Positions 23,589 to 36,189 of a DNA stretch of 64,000 bases are shown one piece after another (within the stretch, counting starts at the first letter, position 1; every line of letters starts with the position of its first letter). The DNA lies in assembly GCA_027924645.1 (NCBI GenBank), contig BSBN01001225.1:15518001-15582000 (forward strand), read 5' to 3'. Source of the DNA: Cunninghamia lanceolata. Its lineage: Eukaryota > Streptophyta > Pinopsida > Cupressales > Cupressaceae. Under the pieces are notes generated by a model. The model was not told the origin of the DNA. It did no database searches and saw only the letters and a program-made list of their open reading frames with translations. The translations under genes were made by a program, and so were the position numbers.

Positions 23589-24501
23589 ATGGACCCTTGG
23601 TTTGAAAAAATCATTATGCAAGATAAAAACCCTATGCCTATTACCTTGTGCGAGGCTCATGCAAAACCCAAAATCACAATCAAAATAGGTCCTCAAACCA
23701 TGTATCCTTTAAATGAGATCTTTTATCCAAATCAATCAAAAAATCCCTTTGACAATGATGATGATGATAGTCTTGTAGATCAAGATGATATCAAGATGAC
23801 AATAGCATTAACTATGAGATCATTACATGCAAACTTTCCATAAACCTTCATCTCCCACTCATGAACATGCAAGAATATTTCAAACAAGAAATGACTAGCA
23901 CTAGCTATCATGCCAATCCTAAATACACATCTAATGGTCATCCTTATGGTACCTTTGGTAAGGGAAGAACCACTTTAGACCAAGGTCCTCATATTCAATT
24001 CATATCTCCAATCCCAACCGCATGTGAGAACTGTTTATCCTATGTATCCTATTCAAATCCTCCATCTCATAATCCTTACATTCCAACTTATCCCATCAAT
24101 CCAAACCCACTACATCCAAATCATCCTTTTTAGATTTCCTCCAAGGAACTCTAGTGGAGGAAAAATCTCAAACTAGAAATCACAAATTCAATTAGTGTAC
24201 CTCTCCTAAGCTTATCCAAAAGTCACATAGTACCATGCCTATCCATCAAACACCACTAAGCAATCAAAATCATAACAACATGCCCATGATCCAAGATCAA
24301 GTGCAATCATGCAAAGATATTACCAATCACAAGCCTATTAAGATTGAACTAGAGTCTTCTAGTACCATACTTTTCCATCAAACACCATCATGTAATCCAT
24401 GGCCTATCAAGCCTATCAAAGAGTCTCTTACTAGAATTTCAAGTCAAACATGGATTTATAATGCAAGTATGGACGCCATCAATAAAAAAGATTTGTATTA
24501 A
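23589..24501 (+). other. Three short unrecognised ORFs, possibly decayed retroelement gag-like sequence
   Basis: Open stretches at 23589-23843 (starts MDPWFEKII, acidic DNDDDD run), 23861-24133 (Pro/Asn/His-rich) and 24235-24501 lie in different frames. Composition (His-, Pro- and Asn-rich, low complexity) is reminiscent of gag linkers, but no motif confirms it. They could equally be chance ORFs in A/C-rich DNA. Confidence 0.2.
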
Positions 24502-24665
24502 CCAAATATCCATATAGGCATACATCAATATCTGTCGATATAAGTATAACATATATACAAAATAGCCATATAGGCTTACAAGAATGCCATATAGGCATAC
24601 AATGTCAACTATGTACAATACAAAATATATGTCCACAAATGCCATATAGGCATACAACAAAGGAA
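24500..24665. repeat. Short interspersed repeats of CCATATAGGCATACA
   Basis: Four copies or near-copies of CCATATAGGCATACA occur at irregular spacing just beyond the stop codon of the minus-strand accessory gene. They lie in its presumed 3' untranslated region. Confidence 0.6.
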
Positions 24666-24677
24666 CACAATAAAAAG

Positions 24678-26905
24678 TCATTCCCCTTTGGTCGGTGAAG
24701 AGAATAAATCACGAGCAGCCTTTGATCTTCTAGGCGATGGAGATGCGCATGTGGGTGGTCTACTACGAACCCGAGGGCTACTCCTCCTATTTAGGTCTTC
24801 CTGCATCTTTACCTGTTACAATAAAAAGTAGACATTAATATATAGAAATTACATGTTATAAAAAATGAAACATTTAACAAAATAATCACTTACCGCTAAC
24901 ATATAATCTGTCTCCTCGCTTGCCTCAGTAGTAGGAATAGGCCCTGGTGATGTCATGTCCTATAGAAACCATCTAGATAGAAATTAAACTTCAAATCAAT
25001 AATCTTTTGATTTTTCAAAAATAGACAACTATAACAATGAATGTAAAGTGAAATTTACTAATCTGCCTCATACCCCTGTCAATGCCATGGAGCTATGAAT
25101 CGCAGAGGCCACACCCTGCTCCATTGCCTTATGAACATGGGGAGGTGTCTCCGCAGCCTGCATCATCTGGAAATAAAACAACATTATTCAATTACGAAAA
25201 CTATAATAGTGATGCAAATCATGGCTCCTAACATACACACACGTTCATCTAAACATGGAAGTACACACAATAAAGCACACAAATCACATACAAAAATTTA
25301 ATAAGTACAATTCATTCATTAAACTATTTATTTTATTACCTCCGTAAAGCTTTGAAGTCCACCACCGCTGGCAGGTGTTACCGTGAAATCTACAGTATTA
25401 ACCTATTCAACATCCAAAATCAGATATTAGAATACCATTCATATAACGATGCTATTCACATGTAATATTTATAATTGTTTACTAGTTACATACCTCGACA
25501 GTAGATGATCTAGTGAAAAATGTAGTTGGAGAACCACTGAAAACTGCATCGACGCTATGACCCTGAAATTTCATTAAAATCATCAATTTAAATTAGTTAA
25601 TCTTGTATTTCAAAAATGAAATTTAATAAATTAAATTCAATAAACTTGCTAATATTTACCTGAGTATCAAGGCCGAAAGTCTCACTCAGGAGGGTATCTG
25701 TCATCACCATCTACTCAGCTGCAAATGTAGCCTGTGCACCTGCGTCCTGACTGTCCATGGGGTCATAACCACAGGTTGACCCGTAAGCCTGACAAGTATG
25801 GGGTGGGACCTTACTCCTCGTACTATCTCCCAACCCACTCTGTGTTGCAGAACCGGCATGCTCTATGATGCTCTGGGTCAAGGCACTAATCGAGTGAAGT
25901 GTATCGACCTCAACACTCTCCTTCACAATGGAAGGGATAGAAACATGCTCGTGGGCTAGTCTGTTGATTACTCATCTCACTACCCATTGTGGGTCAAGAC
26001 GTGCCCTTGGTCTATCTTGTGTTAACCCCCCACCTCTACCCTGGAAGTCCCGCATATCAAAATAGTTTGGCACTTTATTGAGGACAAACTTGCAGTAGAG
26101 TTTCCTCAAAAAGTATTGCGGGACCTCATTATTATTGCATGGAGGATGGTCAAAAACCATCCACCAGCTCTGCCCAAAATTGTCCCTTATCGCTTGGTTG
26201 TTGCACCAATGGATAGGGAACCTCTTGCATGTAATGGGTGGAGGTTAATTTATTTGTGGGTTTGTGAAAATTGAACACAAGTCTAATTTTGTAATTTGTA
26301 ATTTTTTCACATCTTGGTATGACAACTTGTCTGCATAGTAATCTCTAAACTCTCTCTTCTTATCCGTCCAACTAGTTATTTGCTTGCTAATTAAATCTAC
26401 ATTTGATAACATAGACTCAAGAGATTCAGCAAGCGTGGACCTATGCAAGGTTGAAGTGGAAGGATCTTTCAACCTTGCAATTATATCTTCAATTTCTTTT
26501 TTGTTGTTTTCAATTTGCCCCATTGTATTTTCTTGTGTTCCAAGGGCATGTCGACGAATGGATGGAGGAGGTTGTTGTTCTGCAGGTATTTCCTCCTCAG
26601 GATTTTGTGGATTTTGAGGAGGAGGAGGAGGTGCATTAACATTTCCTGACAATTAACAAAATATACATCAAAAATCAACAAAAACCTACCTATTTAGAAA
26701 CAAATTCAAACAAAAAAACAAATGTAACTCACTCCTTTGGCGTGCTCGACGTCGTGGCGGCACTTTAGCAACGAATCGATAAGCTTTTTGTGTTGAACGG
26801 AGTTTTGCAAAATGCGAGCGTGCTTTCTAGGGTTTGCAAGCCGCGGGTAGAGAGGAGGAGATAGAAAGAAATGAAATTGGAAACCTTTTTTTTTTAATTT
26901 ATAGG
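24678..26905 (-). pseudogene. Second gene of the large TIR element, seven or more exons, function unknown
   Basis: Minus-strand exons with matching AG/GT borders: about 26890-26733, 26645-25660, 25562-25494, 25402-25340, 25166-25074, 24959-24894 and 24812-24678, ending TGA. Exon 1 ends in phase 1 and exon 2 completes the codon; exons 3 to 7 are all multiples of three, so one frame runs through about 470 residues. That agreement makes a real gene likely. Three in-frame stops in exon 2 (TAA 26247, TGA 25974, TAG 25713) each fit C-to-T change. The product starts with a basic PPRRRARQR stretch, then a Pro-rich run, an acidic coiled-coil-like part (NNKKEIEDIIARL), a hydrophobic/aromatic part (GQSWWMVFDH) and a Ser/Arg-rich tail. 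No family is recognised. By analogy with MuDR, Spm and Harbinger it could be a DNA-binding partner of the transposase. The start codon in exon 1 is not clear. Confidence 0.6.
26896..26903 (-). promoter_or_regulatory. TATA box of the accessory gene
   Basis: TATAAATT on the minus strand sits immediately downstream of the 13-bp-arm hairpin (26906-26933) and upstream of a pyrimidine-rich leader. It fits a start of transcription near 26870, inside the right end of the element. Confidence 0.5.
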
Positions 26906-26933
26906 AAGTCATAACGCGAGCGCGTTATGACTT
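26906..26933. promoter_or_regulatory. CpG-rich hairpin, right subterminal copy
   Basis: Arms AAGTCATAACGCG and CGCGTTATGACTT are exact complements of 13 bp around an AG centre. It lies 28 bp inside the right TIR and directly upstream of the accessory gene TATA box. The inner ATAACGCG-AG-CGCGTTAT is identical to 5320-5337 near the left end. Confidence 0.6.
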
Positions 26934-26951
26934 AATTTTTTTTGAAATTAA

Positions 26952-26991
26952 TTTGGCCACTTTTTGGCCCCCCAACTTCTTGCACTTACCC
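26952..26991 (-). repeat. Right terminal inverted repeat
   Basis: Read on the minus strand from 26991 it begins GGGTAAGTGCAAGAAG, differing from the left end only at positions 12 and 17 of the 31-bp core, and then continues GTGGCCA. TGTT follows on the plus strand at 26992-26995. Confidence 0.75.
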
Positions 26992-26995
26992 TGTT

Positions 26996-29900
26996 ATTAC
27001 ATAGAAACGTCCCCTTGACTTTTACATTTAATGAAGGCAATAATAAAAATTCCACAGAAATGAAACCCACTTTGAAGAACACTAGTAACTTCAAACCTCG
27101 ATTGTGTTGAACCAATGGTATTACTTTACATGTAACTTTGTAAGTATTGTTTACCCCTAGTATTATAGCCCTGCAAGTCTACTTCTTTTGTACAGAAGGC
27201 TTTGTATTATTATATGCAGATATCTGATGTACTCCACAATCTTTGAAGGAACTCGGGATGAATGTTTCTCAAATCAATGCGTACTCCATTGGAGTGTGTC
27301 TTGTCAATAACAAACTTTTAGTCCTATAGAGGACATCATGGCATCCCCTCTACCCATATCATAGACTTTGCAAATGTCCAACACACTAAGAACCTAGGAC
27401 AACAACTAGTGAACACATGAGAGCAGCTGACTTATCATGCACTAAGAACCTAGGACAACAAACCTAGATGATTGAAGAGACTGAATCTCCCTATTTGTAA
27501 CAGTTTAGTTATAAAGTTAATTTAAAGATGCTTATGATTTAAATGTATACTCTTTTATAATATAGAGATACCAATATTTATATAATTCAATCATTTTTAT
27601 TAAAAAATTAATATATTTTGCAAACATAAATTATTGTTATTAATAAACATTGACTGCATATTTTATGAATAAGTGGCATTGTAGAAAAAATTGTAAACTC
27701 AGATATCAATGTCAATGAAAAGGTCATTTTAACGTGTTCCTAGGAACACAAAGGAAAATTCTATACTTTCAAAATAAAAAATGAGAGATATTTTCATTTG
27801 TTGATTTTATATATTGAATTATAGTGAGAGCCTACCTTCCAAAGTCTAATTGTGATGCATTTTTAATTGTATCACTACGTGTAATCGCAAACCTTGAAGC
27901 AAAAATTCCAATATTTGTACAGCTCTTTCATATTCCATTGTTAATCAACAAGTTTAAAACTCTCCCGAACAAATAAGAATAAATTGAAATGGTAGGTATG
28001 AAAAGTAGGAGGCTTTGGAAGGAACCTATTTGACAAAAATTAGGAAAAATATTATTAAAATTTATTTAGTATTTGTGGCAATGATGACGACCATGATGAG
28101 TTGGCTTTCGGGTGGAACTGTACACCAACACCAATCGCATAAAATTCCCCCGATGATACAAATAGTAAGTTTTGTTTGTTACTTCTTCAGAGACAAAGAT
28201 CTTTTATTTTGGCATTTCTATTTAAGAAAAAAAATCAATTTGAAGTGGTCACCTATCTAATGTTTTAAAAAATATCGAACCCAGTGAATTGTTGATGTAT
28301 GCACAATTGCTAGTTATAATATCCGCAGGGTTCTAATATCGTGTTATCAACCGAAACAAAACACTACTAAAAAGAGAGACAGAAGACTAGGTGATCTAAA
28401 TTAAGTCTATACCCAAATTAACATCATGCTTATCTCATTCCAATTAACTGGTGTTATGAAATCTTTAGAATTTTACTTAGACACGTGACATCAAACCGTT
28501 GTTCATTGCTGCATGCATTCCACCCGGTAGGTTGTCTGCCTCAGCCATGCATGCATTGCAAAAACTTGTGTACACATCACAAGATGTATTCCTTTGATGA
28601 TTTCAAAATTTGACTTTTAAAGAGAAAAGCTAAACTAAGGTTTTAATCTAGAAAAATGTTAGGGATTTGCATTGAGATGGTTCATGGACCATGGATGACA
28701 AGGATAAGTTTGTTGGAGTAGACAAAGCAATGTCCATTTGTTCAATTCCAACTTTCATCATGAATTTTATGGGATTTTTGTTAACAATGATTCTAAATGA
28801 ATTTCTACATAAATTCCTGTAAAACTTGGATGCCATACATATTTAAAGTCAAAATTACAAGTATTGTAATTTTCTTCACAAACATCAGTAGCAAAAAGAA
28901 CAACATGCTTCCACAAATTTACATCACAAGATAACAATCCAATTTCAAATTATATCTTATTTTGCCTTATAAAAGATTTGCAAATAGTGTGTGTTCATAC
29001 ATAGTCATGTAGCAAGTGTTTAACTGCTATTATAAAAGACTTGTAAATAGTGTATGCTCACACATGGTCCTCTATAAAGCGTTTAATTGATAATAGACAA
29101 GTAAAACTTACTAGTTTATATTGCAAATTCTTGAGCTTAAAAACCTTGTAGTGGAATTTAATTGCATAAATTGAGCATTTTGCTTCTTCTTCTAAGTATT
29201 AGTGCCAAAAAGAGAATAATGGTTTTTAGATGTTTTTCAAGTAGTTTCCACTAACTACCATAACAATTTATTATAGCTAAGAATATTGGCCTTTCTTGAA
29301 ACAAAATCTTGTATGTTTCTAGTGTAGAAGGGGAGAGAGAATTGAAAATTTGGCACACAATCAAACTACCATGACCTGAAAAGAATATAAATAGAGATTT
29401 TGATGCCTATAGATGAGAGAGAGTATGTCGAGCATTTATAATAGTTTAGATGCACATTTGGGACATCCCATATGATAATGAAATTTAAGTGTTTAAGCTA
29501 ATACATGTCTTTCATTCAACATATAAAGAATCCAGACATGGATACTATAGGAGAATGTTGGATGTTCCATCATAGTTAACTCTAATTAAAATCATAAACA
29601 TTTTAATTTATATCTCTTAAACCTATGCTTATTATTAAGCATACCTAAATACAATTCTAAACCACTTTTGATTTAAATTGGATGTTGACCTTTAAGTTGT
29701 CCAAATTGTAGTCTCAATGGGAAGTAAAATGAAATGGTACATTTGGGCTTCTTTGGTTGCCATCTCTAACATAAGACAATAGTTATTGTTCAAGCCCAAT
29801 TATTTTCAATAAGCAAAGCTCTGCAACTCTATAAATTAAATCTTCAATAAATCTCTCAAGCACATGTTTTATAATACTCTATTCATATAAGAACCAATAA

Positions 29901-32900
29901 CTTACTTCGATTTTTTTGATGCCCTTTAGTGGGGCGAAGATTCATATTATATTGTTAACCATTTAACCTCAGTTTATTCCACATCATGTTTCATGTCAAT
30001 AATTTCTTTGCATTTAATTAACTGCCCCAAATGGACATAATACTACTTTTATGCATAGACTTACCCCATACTTGCTAGATGACAATTTATACAGAAATTT
30101 TGATCCATTATTTCCCATAAGAGGAGCCTCAAAGGAGACTAGACAAATTGTAAAAGGAAAATTAGCACGGTTACATCCAAATATATTGATCAATTTTTTT
30201 TACCCGTGGAAATATCAATTTGCTAATTCTTGGCAAATTACACAATAACTAGGGTTAGATATTATTGCTAATGGTTTGATTTATTATTACATATCTAAAA
30301 TAACAATGTTGAAAATGTGAATTCTGTGATATGAGTTTCTTGTAAATGAGAAGTCAAAAGGTTAATGAATTCTTATCAACCACAAGCAATATTTATAACC
30401 TACCTTATCATCTGTAATTACAACTCATGTCAATCACTAAAGTAACCCAAGGAAAAAGAGGCCCAAGATTTGAATGCACATCCAGTTACTTTTAGCATTC
30501 AATTTAATGATCATGGTTTGTTACCTAACTGTAAGTAGGCAAGAATGAAAGAAAAACCAAGAAGTAAATCATGCATATGAAGAGGTATGGGTAAAACAAC
30601 TAGGTACAAACAATTCCATCAAATATAATCACTCAATTGAAGATTAGCACATACACTTAAATGTATCTGGTAGGGATTTTATCTCAATTAAGATAATACG
30701 CTCATTGGAATTTTACAATTTTATACAAAAATGGAGGATTTATTTTATACCGAATTCAAAGTTTTATAATCCAATGACAAGAGTCGGATTTGCCATTGCG
30801 GTATTTTGTGAAGTCCAGGACTGCCATAATAAGGAAGCTTTATTCACAGATAAAGAAAGAAAAAATAATCGACATAGCTCCAAATTTAAAAACCAAGTGA
30901 CCCTGATAATCATAAATTTAAAACCTAGAAAAAATAGTACATAGGAAGCATATTATAATGGTTAATATAAAGGTCATACTTATTCAATGCCCAAATGGAA
31001 CACAGTAATCGGTGTAGCCCGAAATTCTACACCTCGAGATAATGTAAAAAGAATCAGAAACCAAAGCATATTAACTATGGTTTAAACCTGGGTTTATGGA
31101 GAGCAAAATAATCCACTTTAATTATGGAATGATAGCTAATGTTTGAATTTTAATAAGACATGTGACATCATTAAGTAATTCACTCCTGCATGCATCCCAT
31201 CTGGTAGTCTGTCTCTGACCCATGGCTATGTAAATTATTAAGAACATAAGTGGTATTGGTGGCATAGTAAACGTTCGATAGCTAGAGCTAAAGACTGACC
31301 AGAGTTGGACACGCTTCCGAAATTTGATGAATTAGCTTGTCTGTGCCATCACCATGCACTTCCCTGCTACTGTAATCACAACCATCAGAGCTATCAATGC
31401 ATTCCTTCGCTCCGTTGCTATGGTGTCCTTGAGAAATAATAAGATCAAAAGATAGATGCTAGTTTTGGTAAGGATGGGTATACTGTAGAATAGGATTTCT
31501 TTAACAAAGATGTGATTGGATGTAGTTTCAAACTGAGGCTTGGGTATTTAAAGAATGAGTGAATGTGTTTGACATAGGAAAACATAATAGAAAAAAAAAA
31601 AGTATTGAAAGGACCAAGTGTTATCGGCAATTGTGTTTGGGTTACCTAACTTGTTAGTCGTTAAACGACTTGGAGTGTAGCATTGGAAAGATTCTAGTAA
31701 GGTGTGTTTCAATGGCCTACAGTAGCTACTTTTATTAAATAAGTTGTTAGGCACTAACGATAATGATGTCCCAGTTCTGGGATTAAAAGTTTTGCTGCAA
31801 CATGTAAAATAATAGGGAGAACTTCTGCATTGATTATCATTTGGAATCTGTAATTTTTTAAATTGAATAATTCTTGATAGATAATCTGTATTAGCTAATG
31901 GTAAATATGAAATATTGTTATTCAATGAATGCAAGTATACCATTCCATCTACGTATGTTTTGCGTGTGAGGAAAGCTAAAATACTGTGTTCACTTTCATC
32001 TTTCCTATTTTGACAAAAATGGCCAGAAGAAATAATAATATGTATGAAGGCAGTAGCTAATGCAGTAATCTTTCATTCATTAGTATTGTTACATTTGTAA
32101 TGACCCATCAAAACTAAAACTATATTTGACTTCAGCTTTGATACAAAACAAAAGAATTATTATCTAACCCTAAGCTAAACATCTACCCTATAATCATGGA
32201 TGCAGAAAATTGAGTTTGCAAGCTATGAATGATTTCATAGAATGTATATTTCTTTAGCTTAAAAGGTATTAAAAGTGGGCTTTAACCTCTGGTGGTGCGC
32301 GCTTGGGAGAGGGAGGCACACACACAAAAAAGCATCAGCACTGTAAAAATGACAGCATAGCCACCGCTTCTCTTACACTTTACCCATCTTCAATGAAATT
32401 AAAACCACAAATGAATACAATCAATAGAAAAGAAGAAAGATTGATGCACACTTTGTTGTTGGTGAGCTTGGAACTCTCTCACCATTCATTATACACAGTT
32501 GATGAATGCAAGTCTTGTTGGATAAGTACGGCAAATTTGTTTTTTGCTCACCTCACTGCTGTGCAGTTTCTATTTTTTAGTTAGTTTTTTGTTAGTTGTT
32601 TTAGGAATTCTCTATCTATTTTTATGGCATGATAATGCATGTAAAAAACATGTTAACTTTAGTTTGTTTTTCCCATATAGTTTTGCTTTTTTCCATATAG
32701 TTTTTCTTTTCAAATGTTGTAGCTATTTGGTTTTTTCAAACAACAATAAAAATTTCTTCTGTGTGCTACATATATCCTTTTTATGGTTATTTGTTTGTTC
32801 CTCTTAAATCTACTGCCATATTTTGTTTTTTTTTTATAATCTTCAAGTCTGAGGCCTATGACTTTAGGGCTGTATATGTGCATTACAAGTCTTCTCTGAA

Positions 32901-33240
32901 ATCCTTAAGTATATAATTTTTTAAGGTCTAGTAAAATTGCAAAAAACAATTGCTTCAGAGCCTGTAAATGTGAGTGAGTTCAGTGAATTAGCAAGCCAAG
33001 TGCTTCCTAAAATGGTATATGGCTATTATGCAGGAGGGGCATAGGACGAATGGACACTCAAACAGAAGATCACTGCTTTCCAAGAATCATGTTGGTTATC
33101 TATATTGAAACTTTGATGTGATGCGTAAAACCTAGCAGGTATGTCTTTATCTATACAAGTCCCTTATTCATTCATTCATGGGAGTTTGGCGTACACCTGT
33201 GCGCAGTCATTAATCCTTTGCCCTGTAGGCAAATTTTCTA
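26996..33240. other. Intergenic DNA, no convincing gene
   Basis: AT-rich sequence with only short, unsupported ORFs. It contains a diverged direct repeat: about 28480-28560 (GACATCAAACCG to GTAGGTTGTCTGCC) resembles about 31155-31230 (GACATCATTAAG to GTAGTCTGTCTCTG), both around GCATGCAT. A roughly 65-bp tandem duplication lies at 28970-29095 (TATAAAAGATTTGCAAATAG / TATAAAAGACTTGTAAATAG). Confidence 0.5.
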
Positions 33241-33545
33241 TTTGAAGTGCCATTGCCAAGCATGTTCTGCCGACGCACCGATCTTACTGAAGGCACCTTC
33301 GAACCATACTTGTCGGCCAGACTCTTTCATCGGCAAATGTCTATAAACTCCGATCGACACACCGATGACACCTGCTAACTCAACTGTCGGTGTGACTTGG
33401 ATCGTCGGCGAGCATTTTGTTTATCCTACCGATACACCGATACACATTAACTTTGACTGTCAGTGTGACAGTCCACATTGGCGAAGCTCTCAACAGCTCT
33501 CCCGATGCGCCGATGGACCTCATCCTGACATTGAATGTCTATAAA
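33240..33545. repeat. CCGATG-rich segment resembling the U3 of solo LTR family 1
   Basis: Repeated CACCGAT, GTCGG and ATCGGC words and GAAGGCACCTTCGAACC make this 300-bp patch resemble 19800-20600, against an AT-rich background. It may be a fragment of the same LTR family. I cannot find its ends. Confidence 0.35.
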
Positions 33546-36164
33546 TAAAGGTCAGTGAATATTATTGACCTAGTACATAGCAGCTAAGTCTTGGTCATCC
33601 ACCTTAAAAAAATATAAAAAAAATTAACAATTAACTATAATTTTGATCATATTGGGGCACTCCACGTAATATAAGAAATCAATGGAGAATTAAAACACAT
33701 TGCCACGGTCTCTATTTCTATTTATGTCCAAGCTTATTAGAAGTAAGTGCAAATTTTTTGTGCTACGTGCCTCACTGCCCTGTAAATTAAATTAATAGAT
33801 ACAGATCGGTCATTGGATAATTCTACGCTTATAATAATTAAAATGATCAGATCGGCCAGAAAGAAGAAGGAGAAATAAATGGAGGTATGTTTTACTTACT
33901 TTTTGCTCGAGTATGACGATCACAACGCTGTGTCTCATGCAAGTGGTTTTAATTTTTTTTGGTTTTTGTCTTTTATCATTTATTACTTCTTTTAACAAAT
34001 CAATGGCTTAGATTTATTCTATGGTAGCTCTTTTAATCTAGACCATTCATGTATGTATTTGAGGTAGTGATGCTCACTAAGGAAACGCCTATCGGTGTAA
34101 CTAGCACTTGTACCCTTTGGAGGTTCAAGGGATACGCCATAGGATATTTATTGAAAGAATCAATAAATTGAATAATACATAAATAGATGTATAACAATAA
34201 ATTTATACATGCTTTAAGTACAAATAAAGATGTTATTCAACAAGTTCTAAGATTCATTTGTAATAGGTACATTCGTTCTATGAATGTAAATAGTCCCATG
34301 TCATTGCATGATCAAATATTAGTATCGATGTTGTATCGAACTAAATTCCATAAGAGTTTATTTTCATCTTTGTAATAAAATTCTCTTTTGCAACTGTTGT
34401 GATTCCTATGCACAAAAACATAATGTTATTAGTCCAAAATCATAATTTTTAATCATTTTCTTATGAATGAAAACCAAGAAATAAAAAATAAATTCTTCAA
34501 AAGGTGGACAATTATTGAGGTTTTATTTGTTTTGGTCATCAGTTGTTGATCTGTATAAGATAAACAATGTAATTGATTAGTTTTTTATTTTTATGTTTTT
34601 AAAAAGTGGATAATCAAAGATTAGAAAAAATATCATTATTTCTTATTTGAGGGATCTTGCAAGTAATTGTACATACCTGGAGTTACTGTTGTGAGAGCAG
34701 TTCTAGGCGAGCTTCTTCTTTCTTTTTGATAATGTTGTAGGGACTTTTTTCATTCTGGAGTAGCAATCGAAAGAGTCAGCTTTGGCACGCACATGGACCC
34801 TCTCCTTGCCACAGGGCGAACCTCCACATCACTCTCGCTCTTGTGGAAGTAGCCAGTCGAGAGGAGGCAAGACATGGGGGGAGTCTAGCTCGCTTGAGTG
34901 CTGGACTTCGCAGAAATTGGTCAACCGGTACTGGGGCTTTTCTTGTACATTGATTCTAACACGGTGTTTTGAAACCGTTGTTAAAATGACTATATGACCT
35001 GAAAGGTCACTAGTCACTGTTCTTCTGTTAGGATTCCTAAGGTTCCAATGTTGTGTAGGTTGACTGCTGTTGTCGTTAATACTTCTTTCGATTTGACGTT
35101 GTTGTTCGAACTGTTGGATGATAGCTTGTGTTTGACTACTTGAAATTTCAATTATCTCAATTGGTTGCAAAGGATTTGCCATAACCTAAACAAAAAATGC
35201 ATCCACAAAAATGTCATTTTCATGGATGAGAAAATTGTTAAGTGTACAAACTATCTTTGGGAACCACCAACATAAAAATTGTAGGTGCATTCATTATGCT
35301 TTATCATGGTTCTCATAACTATTGTTGTTGTTTTTTTGCATATAAATTACAAATCTTAAACACACATTAAATATACTTTTGAATATATTTTTATTTTTTC
35401 TATAAGTATATATAACTCATTAAAATTAAGTAAGAGTAATTGAGACTAATAAATACATATTTAAAATTTGGAAATAAAGTTAATAAAAAAGTTCTATTCT
35501 TTCCCAAAAACAAAAAGAATGCCAAAAAAAAGACTTCATTTTTTACCTCCCAACTCTGCACTTAAAGCAGTTGCACAAACAAATTTTATATATATGTACT
35601 AAGACATTACCTCGAAAATAGACAAAAAGTTAAATAGTTTAATTTTGACATTATAGTTTATATATCACATAAATAAACAAGTGCCACATAGTGGCCAGTA
35701 CCTGCCTTGTAGTGTTGTTATGATAGTATTTGTTTAGTTGTAATTTTTTTGTTGATTAGCTATTGGTTGTATATCGTATTTGTTTAATTGTAATTTTTTT
35801 GTTGATTAGGTATTGGTTGTATATAGTATTTGTTTAGTTGTAATTTTTTTGTTGATTAGGTATTGTTGTACAGACAAATTGCATTTGAATAATTGAATAT
35901 TTTTGGTGATACTATAGTTTTTTAATTTTGACTAAATAAAATTGAAATCCTAGATTTTTAACTCTTGAGTAAATAAAATTGAAATCCCCAAAATAATCTA
36001 ATTTCATAAAATAAAATGTGTAGAACCCTAACCCTAGTTGGGTGTGGAGAGATTTGAAATGCCTACCTAACATATTAAAATGTAATAATATTGAATACTA
36101 TTACAATTTAAAATGTATTAAAATATTGTAAGTTTGAAGAATAATTACACAATATAATAACAAT
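33546..36164. other. Intergenic DNA with one unrecognised ORF
   Basis: Mostly AT-rich. A minus-strand ORF at 35182-34829 (117 residues, starts MANPLQPIEI, Gln-rich IIQQFEQQRQ) is open but unrecognised. Part of the sequence at 35590-35675 and 35940-36130 recurs on the far side of the LINE at 42612-42715 and 41780-42066. Confidence 0.4.
35715..35872. repeat. Three tandem copies of a 58-bp unit
   Basis: TATTTGTTTAGTTGTAATTT then TTTTGTTGATTAGGTATTGG and TTGTATA is repeated three times, nearly identical. Confidence 0.85.
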
Positions 36165-36184
36165 AACATATTCATATTTAGATC
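36165..36184 (+). repeat. LINE target site duplication, left
   Basis: AACATATTCATATTTAGATC, exactly repeated at 41364-41383. A 20-bp duplication is typical of target-primed reverse transcription. Confidence 0.9.
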
Positions 36185-36189
36185 TTCTG

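Larger units (their letters stand above)
4381..26991. mobile_element. 22.6-kb TIR-bounded DNA transposon (candidate, unnamed superfamily)
   Basis: The ends are inverted repeats: 31 bp beginning GGGTAAGTGCA, 29 of 31 bases matching between 4381-4411 and the complement of 26991-26961. Both ends share a further inner block (GTGGCCA) after a 10-bp indel. The flanking bases are TGTT at 4377-4380 and again at 26992-26995, a possible 4-bp target duplication. Inside are a DDE-type transposase gene (plus strand) and a second multi-exon gene (minus strand) starting near the right end, as in other two-gene plant DNA transposons. Removing the two nested LTR insertions leaves about 17.5 kb, much of it telomere-like and satellite repeat. 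The 4-bp duplication would fit the Sola superfamily, but I cannot confirm that. Alternative: two smaller related elements nested so that only the outer ends are recognised. Confidence 0.6.

Noticed and set aside
31290..31430. A minus-strand exon with a hydrophobic stretch (NALIALMVVITVAG)
   Set aside because: It resembles a membrane segment, but no start, splice partner or family match could be supported.
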